Source: JBNKLG01 sp050292235
Lineage (GTDB): Bacteria; Pseudomonadota; Gammaproteobacteria; Chromatiales; Chromatiaceae
DNA: 10,660 nucleotides
Assembly (NCBI GenBank): GCA_050292235.1
Contig: JBNKLG010000090.1
Location: forward strand, 1 to 10,660
Direction of reading: 5' to 3'
Part shown: positions 1-6,622 of the stretch, in pieces
Position numbering within the stretch: the first letter of the stretch is position 1
How the letters are laid out: each line of letters begins with the position of its first letter
Program-made: the position numbers and the translations under genes
The notes under the pieces: generated by a model
Database searches by the model: none
What the model saw: the letters and a program-made list of their open reading frames with translations, nothing else
What the model was told of the DNA's origin: nothing

Positions 1-1
1 C

Positions 2-112
2 GAGTCCGGGGAGGAGCTGAAGCGGAAAGGAACGCTGACCCTGCTGGGCATCTTCCTGTCGGGAACCGTGGCCCTGATGCTGGTCGGGCTCCGGGACTAC
101 TTCCAACGCTGA
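2..112 (+). CDS. C-terminal end of a small membrane protein (partial, cut by window start)
   Basis: The open frame enters from before the window and ends with TGA at 110-112, giving 36 visible residues. A short charged stretch (EELKRKG) is followed by about 19 hydrophobic residues (LTLLGIFLSGTVALMLVGL), a clear transmembrane helix, and then a short charged tail (RDYFQR). The good ribosome site of the next gene starts only a few bases after the stop, so the two are likely co-transcribed. The family is not recognisable from this fragment. In a phage or island setting it could be a small accessory or lysis-type membrane protein, but nothing proves that. The call rests on the helix and the continuous frame. 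Confidence 0.6.
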   Translation, partial: ESGEELKRKGTLTLLGIFLSGTVALMLVGLRDYFQR

Positions 113-130
113 TCTTCGAGGAGAACCAAC

Positions 131-289
131 ATGGCACAGCACAACATCACGAAGGCGAAAGCCATCCACGAGCAGCGCCAAGCCCAGCGGGACGCCCGCG
201 TGGCGGAGCTGACGAAAGCCGCGCAGCCGCTCCGGGGCTTCATGCCTTCGGCTCCCCGTCCGAACGCGAAGCCGCGCAAGGCCCGCTGA
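131..289 (+). CDS. small basic protein of 52 residues, unknown function
   Basis: ATG at 131 is preceded by a strong Shine-Dalgarno run (GAGGAGA at 118-124) at good spacing, which is the main argument that this short frame is real. The product (begins MAQHNITKAK) is strongly basic. Residues 8-32 look like one amphipathic helix rich in K, R, Q, A and E, and the tail from about residue 34 is rich in P, K and R and probably disordered. It lies 18 bases after the membrane-protein stop and 7 bases before the zinc-ribbon start, so the three plus-strand frames look like one transcript. No family is recognised. The charge would suit a nucleic-acid-binding or structural phage accessory protein, but that is speculation. 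Confidence 0.6.
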   Translation: MAQHNITKAKAIHEQRQAQRDARVAELTKAAQPLRGFMPSAPRPNAKPRKAR

Positions 290-296
290 TCCGGCG

Positions 297-509
297 ATGA
301 AGGCCAAGGCGAAGAAGCCCGGCAGGATTCTCCCCGCCCCGCGTGGTGGGGAGAATGCCAAGTTCTTCGGTGAGCACAACAAGAGGGTAGCCGTGAGGAC
401 CTGCCTGATGTGCGGCGAGCCCTTCACCTCCGCCGGACCTCAGAACCGCCGCTGCACCCCCTGTTCGGAGAAGGTCGCCGTGCTGGGCCTGACCGCTGAC
501 TTTTGGTGA
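297..509 (+). CDS. small zinc-ribbon protein (70 residues, two CxxC knuckles)
   Basis: The protein has four cysteines in two CxxC pairs, C36/C39 (CLMC) and C53/C56 (CTPC), separated by 13 residues. The second pair follows a basic NRRC stretch. This is a typical zinc-binding knuckle arrangement, preceded by a lysine- and arginine-rich N terminus of about 35 residues. Short proteins of this kind (CxxCGxxF...RxCxxC) are common in phages and islands of Proteobacteria and are usually annotated as hypothetical or zinc-finger proteins. They probably bind nucleic acid or act as a transcription accessory. The ATG is 7 bases after the previous stop with only a weak ribosome site, suggesting translational coupling. 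It converges on the 146-residue gene with a 10-base gap. The zinc ribbon is well supported; the role is unknown. Confidence 0.65.
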   Translation: MKAKAKKPGRILPAPRGGENAKFFGEHNKRVAVRTCLMCGEPFTSAGPQNRRCTPCSEKVAVLGLTADFW

Positions 510-514
510 GCGCC

Positions 515-529
515 GGGCGTCAGACGCCC
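515..529. other. short GC hairpin between convergent genes
   Basis: GGGCGT (515-520) and ACGCCC (524-529) form a perfect 6-bp stem with a 3-base loop, overlapping the stop codon of the minus-strand gene that ends at 520. It sits exactly in the gap between two convergent frames, where a bidirectional terminator would be expected. Neither side has a T tract, so intrinsic termination is doubtful. Confidence 0.3.
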
Positions 530-960
530 CCGTGCCCGATCCGCTCCCATGCTTCGCGGAACGGGTCCTGCTCATAGTCGCCGGGCTGCAACCAGTACGA
601 CACACGCCCGTCCTTCTCGCCGCGGTGGGCGCGCTCCCGGACCTCCGAGGGCAGGAGGATGAAGGCCGAAGGCGTGGGCGTGGCGACCTTGTTCACGATC
701 ACCCAGAAGTCGCCCATGATCTTGTCCAGCGATGTCCCGAGGGGAACCGGGTTGCGTTTGCTCAGGGCCTTGACCTGTACCCCGACGAAGCGGGAGGCGT
801 CCCGGCTGTAGGCAATGATGTCAACGCCGCGGGCATTGCGCGCCGTCGGCATGACGTTCCACCCGAGGAGGGACAGCCGATAGCAGCAGTAGTAGAGCCC
901 GACATTGCCAGTGAGCTGCGGGTCCAGTGATCCGGTTCCGTTGTTGGGCACGTTCGCCAT
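520..960 (-). CDS. PD-(D/E)XK-like protein of 146 residues, function unknown
   Basis: The N-terminal half has the layout of small restriction-endonuclease-fold proteins: a helix of the GxxGxYYxxYRLSLLGW type (18-34), a strand carrying GVD (D47) and a second strand ending in QVK (Q62, K64). D...QxK is the catalytic signature of one branch of the PD-(D/E)XK superfamily, seen in group I intron-type nucleases and DUF4365-like proteins. The acidic residue often present in the first helix is not obvious here, so activity is uncertain. The rest (FWVIVNKV, FILLP, YWLQPGDYE) reads like the remaining fold. ATG at 960 lies 4 bases after the stop of the 77-residue gene, so the two form an operon. It could be an island-borne nuclease, a defence component or a decayed relative. 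The fold match is made by eye only. Confidence 0.6.
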   Translation of the reverse strand: MANVPNNGTGSLDPQLTGNVGLYYCCYRLSLLGWNVMPTARNARGVDIIAYSRDASRFVGVQVKALSKRNPVPLGTSLDKIMGDFWVIVNKVATPTPSAFILLPSEVRERAHRGEKDGRVSYWLQPGDYEQDPFREAWERIGHGGV

Positions 961-964
961 GACC

Positions 965-1198
965 TCAGACCCGCTCGATGCTCGTAACCTTGACGAAGCC
1001 GCTGCCAGTGCAGACCCGCTTCCCGACCGTCAGGACGTTGATGCTCAACGGGGTCGCCCGTCGATACTCCGGCGGATATTCGCGCGTGCGCACCCAGCCC
1101 GCCGCCGGGGTGTCTCTGGGCGGGTGGCTCTCAATCTCGATCACCTCGCCGTCCCGGTACTCGATCACAGAACCATCCTCGAAAGTCACACGCAACAT
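965..1198 (-). CDS. hypothetical protein of 77 residues, first gene of a two-gene unit
   Basis: I place the start at the ATG ending at 1198 because GGGAGGA lies 5 bases upstream; a longer frame back to 1243 would run through the terminator and lacks such a site. The product (begins MLRVTFEDGS) is rich in alternating hydrophobic and charged residues, with likely strands at 1-7, 9-13 and 15-20 and again near the C terminus (SGFVKVTSIERV), so it is probably a small beta-rich domain. Cysteine occurs once, and there is no signal peptide or membrane helix. It is followed after 4 bases by the PD-(D/E)XK-like gene, so it may be a partner, regulator or neutraliser of that protein, but this rests on position alone. 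I do not recognise the family. Confidence 0.55.
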   Translation of the reverse strand: MLRVTFEDGSVIEYRDGEVIEIESHPPRDTPAAGWVRTREYPPEYRRATPLSINVLTVGKRVCTGSGFVKVTSIERV

Positions 1199-1232
1199 AC
1201 ATTCCTCCCGCGGGCTTGCCGTCGCCCATAGC

Positions 1233-1259
1233 AAAAAGGCCACCCCGGGGGATGGCCTT
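1233..1259 (-). terminator. Rho-independent terminator reading leftward
   Basis: On the minus strand the stem AAGGCCA (from 1259 down to 1253) pairs with TGGCCTT (1242-1236) around a C/G-rich inner stem and is followed by a run of five T (1237-1233). It would stop transcripts coming from the tRNA-Ser side before they enter the two-gene unit at 520-1198. Confidence 0.65.
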
Positions 1260-1315
1260 CGGCTTCGGTCGGGGCGCAGTTTCCAGCACTTCGACCGTAG
1301 TTAGGTAGTTCGTTG

Positions 1316-1336
1316 GGTAGGATCGGAAATCCTGCC
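1316..1336. repeat. 8-bp hairpin in the element end
   Basis: GGTAGGAT (1316-1323) pairs with ATCCTGCC (1329-1336) with one G-T wobble and a 5-base loop. There is no T tract on either strand, so it is not an obvious terminator. It sits between the tRNA end and the leftward terminator, in the stretch where recombinase arm or accessory sites would be expected if this is an attachment end. Confidence 0.4.
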
Positions 1337-1337
1337 G

Positions 1338-1357
1338 AAACCCCACTACCTAGTGGG
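1338..1357 (-). terminator. hairpin just below tRNA-Ser, possible tRNA terminator
   Basis: CCCACTA (1342-1348) and TAGTGGG (1351-1357) form a perfect 7-bp stem. Read on the minus strand it starts five bases past the tRNA CCA end and is followed by a short T run (GTTTC). This could end the tRNA transcript, with the stronger hairpin at 1233-1259 as backup. The short loop and weak T tract limit confidence; part of it may instead be an attachment-site inverted repeat. Confidence 0.45.
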
Positions 1358-1360
1358 TAT

Positions 1361-1449
<89 letters not shown>

Positions 1450-1466
1450 GGATTTCGAAGTCGCCA

Positions 1467-1494
1467 ATTATCTCGGCGAAATGAAGCCGGTAAT
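1467..1494 (-). promoter_or_regulatory. possible promoter of tRNA-Ser
   Basis: On the minus strand a -10-like GATAAT (1472-1467) lies 17 bases upstream of the tRNA 5' end and is followed by a GC-rich TGGCGAC, as in stringently controlled stable-RNA promoters. ATTACC (1494-1489) is a weak -35 candidate at 16 bases. It is placed mainly by position relative to the tRNA. Confidence 0.4.
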
Positions 1495-1623
1495 CTTAAT
1501 TCAAAAGATACCGCAGCTGCAACAAGATTATGGGGACTGACGCCAAATCATCGAATTCTTATCGACAGCAGGGCTTCTGGGCGCCATTATTAGAGGGCCA
1601 TTGACTTTCGGAGCCTTAGATTG

Positions 1624-2067
1624 ATGACACGGATTCTCGTTCTGCTGCTTTTTGCCAGCACCTCATGTTTTGTTCAGGCCGCCATGTATAAGTGGGTAGA
1701 TGAGCAGGGTAAGACAGTCTACTCCCAATCGCCACCACCGAAAGGCAAGGCAGAGCGCATCAAGCCACCACCACCACCGGCCATTGATCCAGCCGTTGCC
1801 CGCCAGCAATTGGAAGCCCGACAACAGGCCTTGGCGGATCGTCGGGAAGATAGAGAGCTGGCCAGCCAAAAAGCCCAGGAAGACAAAGCCCAACTGGAGA
1901 GAGATCGGCAGCGCTGCGCCGCCGCCAGAAGAAACCTCCAAAATTTCCAAGGGCCGCCCAACCGCATAGTTAGAAACGCCAACGGAGAGTTCCAGCGTTA
2001 CAACGAGAAAGAGCGCCAAGCCAAAATTGCAGAGGCCCAACAAGCCATCAGCGAATCCTGTCACTGA
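1624..2067 (+). CDS. DUF4124-domain envelope protein (147 residues)
   Basis: A signal peptide spans residues 1-19 (hydrophobic core ILVLLLFAS, cleavage near VQA-AMY). The mature N terminus has the DUF4124 hallmark MYKWVDEQGKTVYSQSPPP, a short beta unit (YKWVDxxGxxxYS) found at the N terminus of many exported proteobacterial proteins. A proline run (48-52) leads to a long charged helix rich in Q, A, R, E and K (about 56-107), probably coiled coil. Two cysteines of the mature protein (C98, C146) could form a disulfide. The function of the family is not established; it acts in the periplasm or envelope. A TTG at 1621 is in frame directly before the ATG: GGAG at 1610-1613 is 7 bases from TTG and 10 from ATG, so either start is possible. 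It converges on lapD. Confidence 0.85.
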   Translation: MTRILVLLLFASTSCFVQAAMYKWVDEQGKTVYSQSPPPKGKAERIKPPPPPAIDPAVARQQLEARQQALADRREDRELASQKAQEDKAQLERDRQRCAAARRNLQNFQGPPNRIVRNANGEFQRYNEKERQAKIAEAQQAISESCH

Positions 2068-2073
2068 TTTTCA

Positions 2074-2092
2074 GTCGGCCTTTATGGCCGAC
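2074..2092. terminator. bidirectional hairpin between DUF4124 gene and lapD
   Basis: GTCGGCC (2074-2080) and GGCCGAC (2086-2092) make a perfect 7-bp GC-rich stem with a 5-base loop. It follows the DUF4124 stop by 6 bases and lies just past the end of lapD on the other strand. T tracts are poor (ACACCTTT on +, TGAAAA on -), so it may stop transcription weakly in both directions or protect the 3' ends. Confidence 0.5.
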
Positions 2093-2117
2093 ACCTTTAC
2101 GATTCAGGCGAACCCAC

Positions 2118-4028
2118 TCAGTGACTTGCTGCGTAGAGTCCGCATTGGGCAATGCAGTCGGTATCGGCCTGATCATCTACACCTTCTGCCACCACTTTGA
2201 TATCGATGAGCTGGCCCAGCTCGGCCATCGATTCCACCAGACGCCGTTTCTGCTCGTCGGTTGATACGCCTTGGGTAAAGCCTTTTGCCAGACGGATATA
2301 GTCCAGCTTGTAGGCCTTGAGTTCTCTCAGCGGAATCAGATCAGGATCATAACGTTTGAGCAGAACTTTGACGCCGATGCCATGAAGAAAATCGACAAAA
2401 AAGCGAAAGGCTGCGGCATGTTTGGTCACGCTGTAGGCAGACATGGCGAAGACCAGACGTGATTTGAGATCGGCATGCTGATCCAGGATGATTCGCAACC
2501 AGTCAAGAAACTCGGGGGCTTTGGCGGAATCGGGGGAGAGGTTGATCACAATGTCATGGATGATGTTTTCTTGCTGAATCAGACTCAACACTTTGCTGAC
2601 CACCGCCTTATCAAAGGCCTGCGCCAAACCAAAACTTTCTGCCAATGAAATGAAGGTGCCGATCGGGATAGGCGCACCTTCGGCATCGTAGGCCTGAGAG
2701 GTGGCCTCTTCCAGCACCAATTGGTCACGATATTCGCCACTCAGCCCCTCTGCACTCAGTGTTCTGGCAATATCAAAGCGCACTTTTTCTATGACCTCGG
2801 CCAGCAGTTGACGCCAGGCATTCAGGTCGCGATTACCCTGGTCAGAAGTTTGATAGACGTAAGCATTCGGTCCTACGATGCGCGCCTTTTCGTAGGCCTC
2901 CCCGGCCAAACCCAGGCTCTCCTGTGTCGTGCCAAAGGGGTCAACAGGAACGATACCGAAATGGGTCAGATCCTCTAGGCCAAATTGCTGCAGTAGCGCC
3001 TTGCTCGCCTCGATAAATTCATGGCAGTAGGCTTCAGCCTGAGATCTGTTTCCCCGCAATAGGACGACAAACTTTGCTCCAACCAAGCGATAAGGGCGAA
3101 CGTTGACCGAGATTGGATTATCAGCCACCTGAACCAATACGCGAGCAAAAGCGCGCACCAGCTTATCGGTCTGGGTATGTCCATTATCCATGGAGAAAAC
3201 CCCCAGGTTTTCGATGCGACAAAGCACCAGATGGGCCTCTTCACGATCCATGAATACGCGCTTCATCTCCAGTTCGAAGCCACTCTGGGTCTCCAGGCCG
3301 GTTAGCTCGTCCAGTTTCAATCGCTTGACCGTTGCCTCCAGCCTGGTATTGAGATTTTCTATGAGGGTTCCCGTCTTCCGGGACATCATGTTCATGGACT
3401 GAGCGACCGTCCGTATCTCGGCCGTCCAGGGCAGCGGAGAGATGCTGGTGAAATGGCCATCGGAAATATCCAGGGCCAGTCGTTCAATCTTGCCCAAAGG
3501 CTTGAGCAGAAAACGCAACAGGGCCAGCAGTATCAGCACGGCAAAAAGAAAGACCACACCAGAGAAAACCAATGCCTCTTTGGTTTGATCCCAGAGTTTG
3601 AGATAGGCGATACCGGGGCTGACGGTAACCTGAAGTCTGCCCGCAATGACCCAACCGGAGCTGATCTCGGTCTCGGCCCTTGCTGTCGCCATAGGAAGTA
3701 GGCGCACAAACCAGTCCGGCACGCCGGAATAGCTTTCAGGCTGCTTGCGGCTGATGATCTCCTTCCCATCCATATCCTCTAAATGGATGCTTTGGTAATA
3801 GCCGCGGTCATAAATCGCTGTCACCATACTCTCCAGCATGGCATTTTGGCGATCTCCGATGTAGGGGCTTAAGGATAAACCCAAAGAGGTGGCTGTATCC
3901 TGGGCATGGATCTGGGCTTCTACTTCCAAATAGCTTCGAATGTTGTTGGCGCTGGCCGCAAAGTTCACCGCCATGATCAACAGAAACAAGAGTGAGATCA
4001 GCAATAAAAGTTGTTTCGATAGTGACAT
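2118..4028 (-). CDS. lapD: LapD-like inner-membrane c-di-GMP receptor (degenerate GGDEF-EAL)
   Basis: LapD senses cytoplasmic c-di-GMP with a dead EAL domain and, when bound, sequesters the protease LapG in the periplasm so that the adhesin stays on the surface. Seen: TM1 at about 5-24; a periplasmic LapD/MoxY-type domain (28-150); TM2 (152-174); a HAMP segment (about 172-225); a GGDEF fold whose signature has become VGAKF (316-320); and an EAL domain (about 400-636). In the EAL domain the motif is EAT (441-443), the FExTE acid is lost (FAMSA, 527-531) and the DDFG site reads KRYD (558-561), while NLS (496-498) and KVVAEGV (611-617) remain, so binding without catalysis is expected. GGGAAG lies 6 bases before the ATG. 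lapG is 47 bases upstream on the same strand. The final EAL turn is missing; an in-frame TGA appears to cut it off (see findings). Confidence 0.9.
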   Translation of the reverse strand: MSLSKQLLLLISLLFLLIMAVNFAASANNIRSYLEVEAQIHAQDTATSLGLSLSPYIGDRQNAMLESMVTAIYDRGYYQSIHLEDMDGKEIISRKQPESYSGVPDWFVRLLPMATARAETEISSGWVIAGRLQVTVSPGIAYLKLWDQTKEALVFSGVVFLFAVLILLALLRFLLKPLGKIERLALDISDGHFTSISPLPWTAEIRTVAQSMNMMSRKTGTLIENLNTRLEATVKRLKLDELTGLETQSGFELEMKRVFMDREEAHLVLCRIENLGVFSMDNGHTQTDKLVRAFARVLVQVADNPISVNVRPYRLVGAKFVVLLRGNRSQAEAYCHEFIEASKALLQQFGLEDLTHFGIVPVDPFGTTQESLGLAGEAYEKARIVGPNAYVYQTSDQGNRDLNAWRQLLAEVIEKVRFDIARTLSAEGLSGEYRDQLVLEEATSQAYDAEGAPIPIGTFISLAESFGLAQAFDKAVVSKVLSLIQQENIIHDIVINLSPDSAKAPEFLDWLRIILDQHADLKSRLVFAMSAYSVTKHAAAFRFFVDFLHGIGVKVLLKRYDPDLIPLRELKAYKLDYIRLAKGFTQGVSTDEQKRRLVESMAELGQLIDIKVVAEGVDDQADTDCIAQCGLYAASH

Positions 4029-4075
4029 GCTGCACTTCCCATAGTGATGTAGGTGGTAACAGTGTTCCGCTTCAT

Positions 4076-4792
4076 TCAGTTGCCTGCCTCAGCAGCCAGT
4101 TTATTTCTCACTGAGTTCCAGTGCAGCAATCGGCTGGATGGGCCTGCTAACTGCCCTCCCCCGCCCCCTTTGGCAACCCATAGACCTTCGCCGTTGAAAC
4201 TGTAGACGGGGATAAGATCCGGTCGCTGCGAGGCCTTGAGCAACTGTTTGTTAATGTTGTCCAGAATATAGGGCTCCCGGCGAAGGTCCTCGTAATAGGC
4301 AAGCACCATGTGCGCTTCTGTCCTATTGGTCCCGGGCTTACGATAATTGACATAGGTGATGCGCAGCTTCTCTTCTGCCACACCCAGCTGCCGAAGGGTC
4401 AGGTACTTGGCGATGGCGTAATCCTCACAATCACCGCCAAAGGTATTCAGCATCTCTAATGGGGTCGCCCAGTAATCCTTGTTCTTCCAGTGAACCTGAT
4501 CAGTAACATAGCGAATCTGATTAAAGAAGAGATTCACCAGCTTCAGTTTTTCAATGTCACTCTGCTGTTGATTTTCTCTCATCAAAGCCTGCCAACGATG
4601 CAAACGCACCCCCGCATCTTTGCCATACTTTGCAACCGATTGCTGAATCATTTCCTCGGACAGAATCACACCGGGTGCATCAGCCAAACCAGCATTGGCC
4701 ATGAGTCCCAACCCCAACAGCCAAAATCGCCAATACCGCTGGGACCACAGCCAGCGGAAGCCTATTGTCAGAAAATGTTGGAATGGAATCAT
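4076..4792 (-). CDS. lapG: LapG-like periplasmic transglutaminase-fold cysteine protease
   Basis: LapG (bacterial transglutaminase-like cysteine proteinase family) cleaves the N-terminal region of giant adhesins such as LapA and releases cells from a surface; it is held inactive by c-di-GMP-bound LapD. Counting from the ATG at 4792 (238 residues), the catalytic triad is clear: C122 in GGDCEDYA, H161 in EAHMVL and D178 in YILDN, with spacings close to those of known LapG proteins. A signal peptide is formed by a basic n-region, the hydrophobic run WLLGLGLMANAGLA and a cleavage site near ADA. The frame stays open to a TTG at 4897, but that extension has no secretion signal at its N terminus. 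No good ribosome site precedes 4792, so the start is uncertain. A glycine run (GGGGG) near the C terminus is unusual. lapD follows; proS is divergent. Confidence 0.92.
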   Translation of the reverse strand: MIPFQHFLTIGFRWLWSQRYWRFWLLGLGLMANAGLADAPGVILSEEMIQQSVAKYGKDAGVRLHRWQALMRENQQQSDIEKLKLVNLFFNQIRYVTDQVHWKNKDYWATPLEMLNTFGGDCEDYAIAKYLTLRQLGVAEEKLRITYVNYRKPGTNRTEAHMVLAYYEDLRREPYILDNINKQLLKASQRPDLIPVYSFNGEGLWVAKGGGGGQLAGPSSRLLHWNSVRNKLAAEAGN

Positions 4793-4899
4793 GCGCCGAT
4801 TTTGGTTCTCTGCCGCCGACGTATAGAATGTGCCGTTTGTGGCCCTTCTGAGTGATGGGCTATTGTCGGTCCACTGAACTATAAGACTAGCCTTCAATC

Positions 4900-6618
4900 A
4901 TGCGCGTTTCATCTTTTCCTCTGAGTACGCTCAAAGAAACCCCTGCGGATGCCGAGATCGTCAGCCATCAGTTGATGCTGAGAGCAGGCCTGATTCGCCG
5001 CCTCTCCTCCGGCCTGTACACCTGGATGCCCTGGGGGCTGAAGGTTTTACGCAAGGTCGAACGCATCGTGCGCGAGGAGATGGATGCTGCTGGCGCGCTG
5101 GAGGTGCTGATGCCTGCGGTACAACCCGCCGAACTCTGGCAGGAGTCGGGCCGCTGGGATGTGTTTGGCCCCCTGATGCTGCGTATCAAGGATCGCCATC
5201 ATCGCGAATATTGCTTTGGGCCGACCCACGAAGAGATCATCACCGATCTGGCCCGCAATGAACTGCGCAGTTACAAACAACTACCGATCAATTTTTACCA
5301 GATCCAGACCAAATTCCGCGACGAGACCCGTCCCCGTTTCGGGGTTATGCGCGCCCGAGAGTTTCTGATGAAGGATGCCTACTCTTTCCATCTGAATCAG
5401 AGCTCGCTGCAAGAGACCTATGAGGTGATGTACCAGACCTACAGCCGAATTTTCAGCCGTTGCGGACTGGACTTCCGCCCCGTGGCAGCGGATACCGGCA
5501 GTATCGGCGGCTCTGGCTCCCATGAATTTCATGTGCTGGCCGATTCCGGTGAAGATGCCATCGCCTTTTCCACCCAAAGCGATTATGCCGCCAACGTCGA
5601 GCTGGCCGAGGCGCTGGCTCCGGTGGGGGATCGCCCTGTCCCCTCTGCGGAGGTGCGGCTGGTGGATACCCCCAATGCTAGGACCATTCAGGAACTGGTC
5701 GATCAATTCGAGCAACCCATCGAGAAAACCGTCAAAACCCTGGTGGTCAGGGCCAGCGAAGAGATCGAGGGTGGTCTCATTGCCCTATTGGTGCGTGGCG
5801 ATCATGAGCTCAACCCCATCAAGGCCGAAAAACTGCCCAAGGTGGCCGAACCCCTCTGTTTTGCCGATGAGACCGAGATCCGCGCCGCCATTGGTGCCGG
5901 CCCCGGTTCTCTGGGACCGGTCAATCTGCCCATACCCTGCATTGTCGATCGCACTGTGGCCAAGATGGCCGATTTCAGTGCCGGTGCCAACCAGGATGGC
6001 AAACATCTCTTTGGCATCAACTGGGACCGGGATCTGCCCGAGCCAGTCGAGATCGCCGATCTACGCAATGTGATCGAAGGCGACCCCAGCCCGGATGGTC
6101 AGGGCAGCCTTACCATCGCCCGTGGTATCGAAGTGGGACACATCTTCCAGTTGGGGCAGAAATACAGCGCCGCCCTCAATGCCCAGGTACTGGATGAAAA
6201 CGGCAAGGCCGTGACCACCACCATGGGCTGCTATGGCATCGGCGTCTCTCGTGTGGTGGCCGCCGCCATCGAGCAGAACCATGATGACCGAGGCATCATC
6301 TGGCCTACCGCCCTCGCCCCCTTCCAGGTGGCTATTGTGCCCATGAACCTGCACAAATCGGATCGCATACAGAAGGCCGCCGAGGCCCTACAACGCGAGC
6401 TGACAGAGGCGGGCATCGACAGCATCCTTGATGATCGGGACAGCCGACCCGGCATCATGTTTGCCGACATGGAGCTGCTGGGCATCCCCCACCGCATCGT
6501 CATTGGCGAGAAATCCCTGGACAAAGACCAGTTTGAGTATCGCAATCGATGCGAAACCGACAACCAATTCATCGATCGATCCCAGATCATCGACTTTCTC
6601 AAAGCACAACTAGGATAA
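4900..6618 (+). CDS. proS: prolyl-tRNA synthetase (bacterial type with editing domain)
   Basis: Charges tRNA-Pro with proline in the cytoplasm, with ATP. The 572-residue product has the full long bacterial (class II, ProS type 1) layout. The N-terminal STLKETPADAE block fixes the start. Motif-2 region elements are GPTHEE (107-112) and RFGVMRAREF (146-155). An inserted YbaK-like editing domain runs at about 225-405 and includes the lysine (K279, EKTVKT) used to reject alanine. Motif 3 is GIGVSR (446-451), and the C-terminal anticodon-binding domain runs from about residue 470. No Shine-Dalgarno precedes the ATG; a TATAAG at 4880-4885 could be a -10 giving a very short leader. Four bases separate it from fabA, so the two are probably co-transcribed. 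Intact, no oddities in the active sites. Confidence 0.98.
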   Translation: MRVSSFPLSTLKETPADAEIVSHQLMLRAGLIRRLSSGLYTWMPWGLKVLRKVERIVREEMDAAGALEVLMPAVQPAELWQESGRWDVFGPLMLRIKDRHHREYCFGPTHEEIITDLARNELRSYKQLPINFYQIQTKFRDETRPRFGVMRAREFLMKDAYSFHLNQSSLQETYEVMYQTYSRIFSRCGLDFRPVAADTGSIGGSGSHEFHVLADSGEDAIAFSTQSDYAANVELAEALAPVGDRPVPSAEVRLVDTPNARTIQELVDQFEQPIEKTVKTLVVRASEEIEGGLIALLVRGDHELNPIKAEKLPKVAEPLCFADETEIRAAIGAGPGSLGPVNLPIPCIVDRTVAKMADFSAGANQDGKHLFGINWDRDLPEPVEIADLRNVIEGDPSPDGQGSLTIARGIEVGHIFQLGQKYSAALNAQVLDENGKAVTTTMGCYGIGVSRVVAAAIEQNHDDRGIIWPTALAPFQVAIVPMNLHKSDRIQKAAEALQRELTEAGIDSILDDRDSRPGIMFADMELLGIPHRIVIGEKSLDKDQFEYRNRCETDNQFIDRSQIIDFLKAQLG

Positions 6619-6622
6619 CGGG

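Noticed and set aside
532..930. Plus-strand frame of 132 codons opposite the nuclease-like gene
   Set aside because: No ribosome site and no domain pattern; the minus-strand frame has coherent fold motifs and operon spacing.
905..1231. Plus-strand frames of 108 codons (905-1231 and 978-1304)
   Set aside because: Antisense shadows in GC-rich DNA over the 77-residue gene, which has a clear Shine-Dalgarno.
1131..1346. Minus-strand open frame of 71 codons
   Set aside because: Overlaps the terminator and the better-supported 77-residue gene in another frame; low-complexity composition typical of a GC-rich shadow.
4793..4897. N-terminal extension of lapG from the TTG at 4897
   Set aside because: The extension is polar and would bury the signal peptide 55 residues inside; the ATG at 4792 gives a normal exported LapG.
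5522..6073. Plus-strand frame of 183 codons inside proS
   Set aside because: An out-of-frame shadow rich in W, P, S and R within a fully conserved proS.
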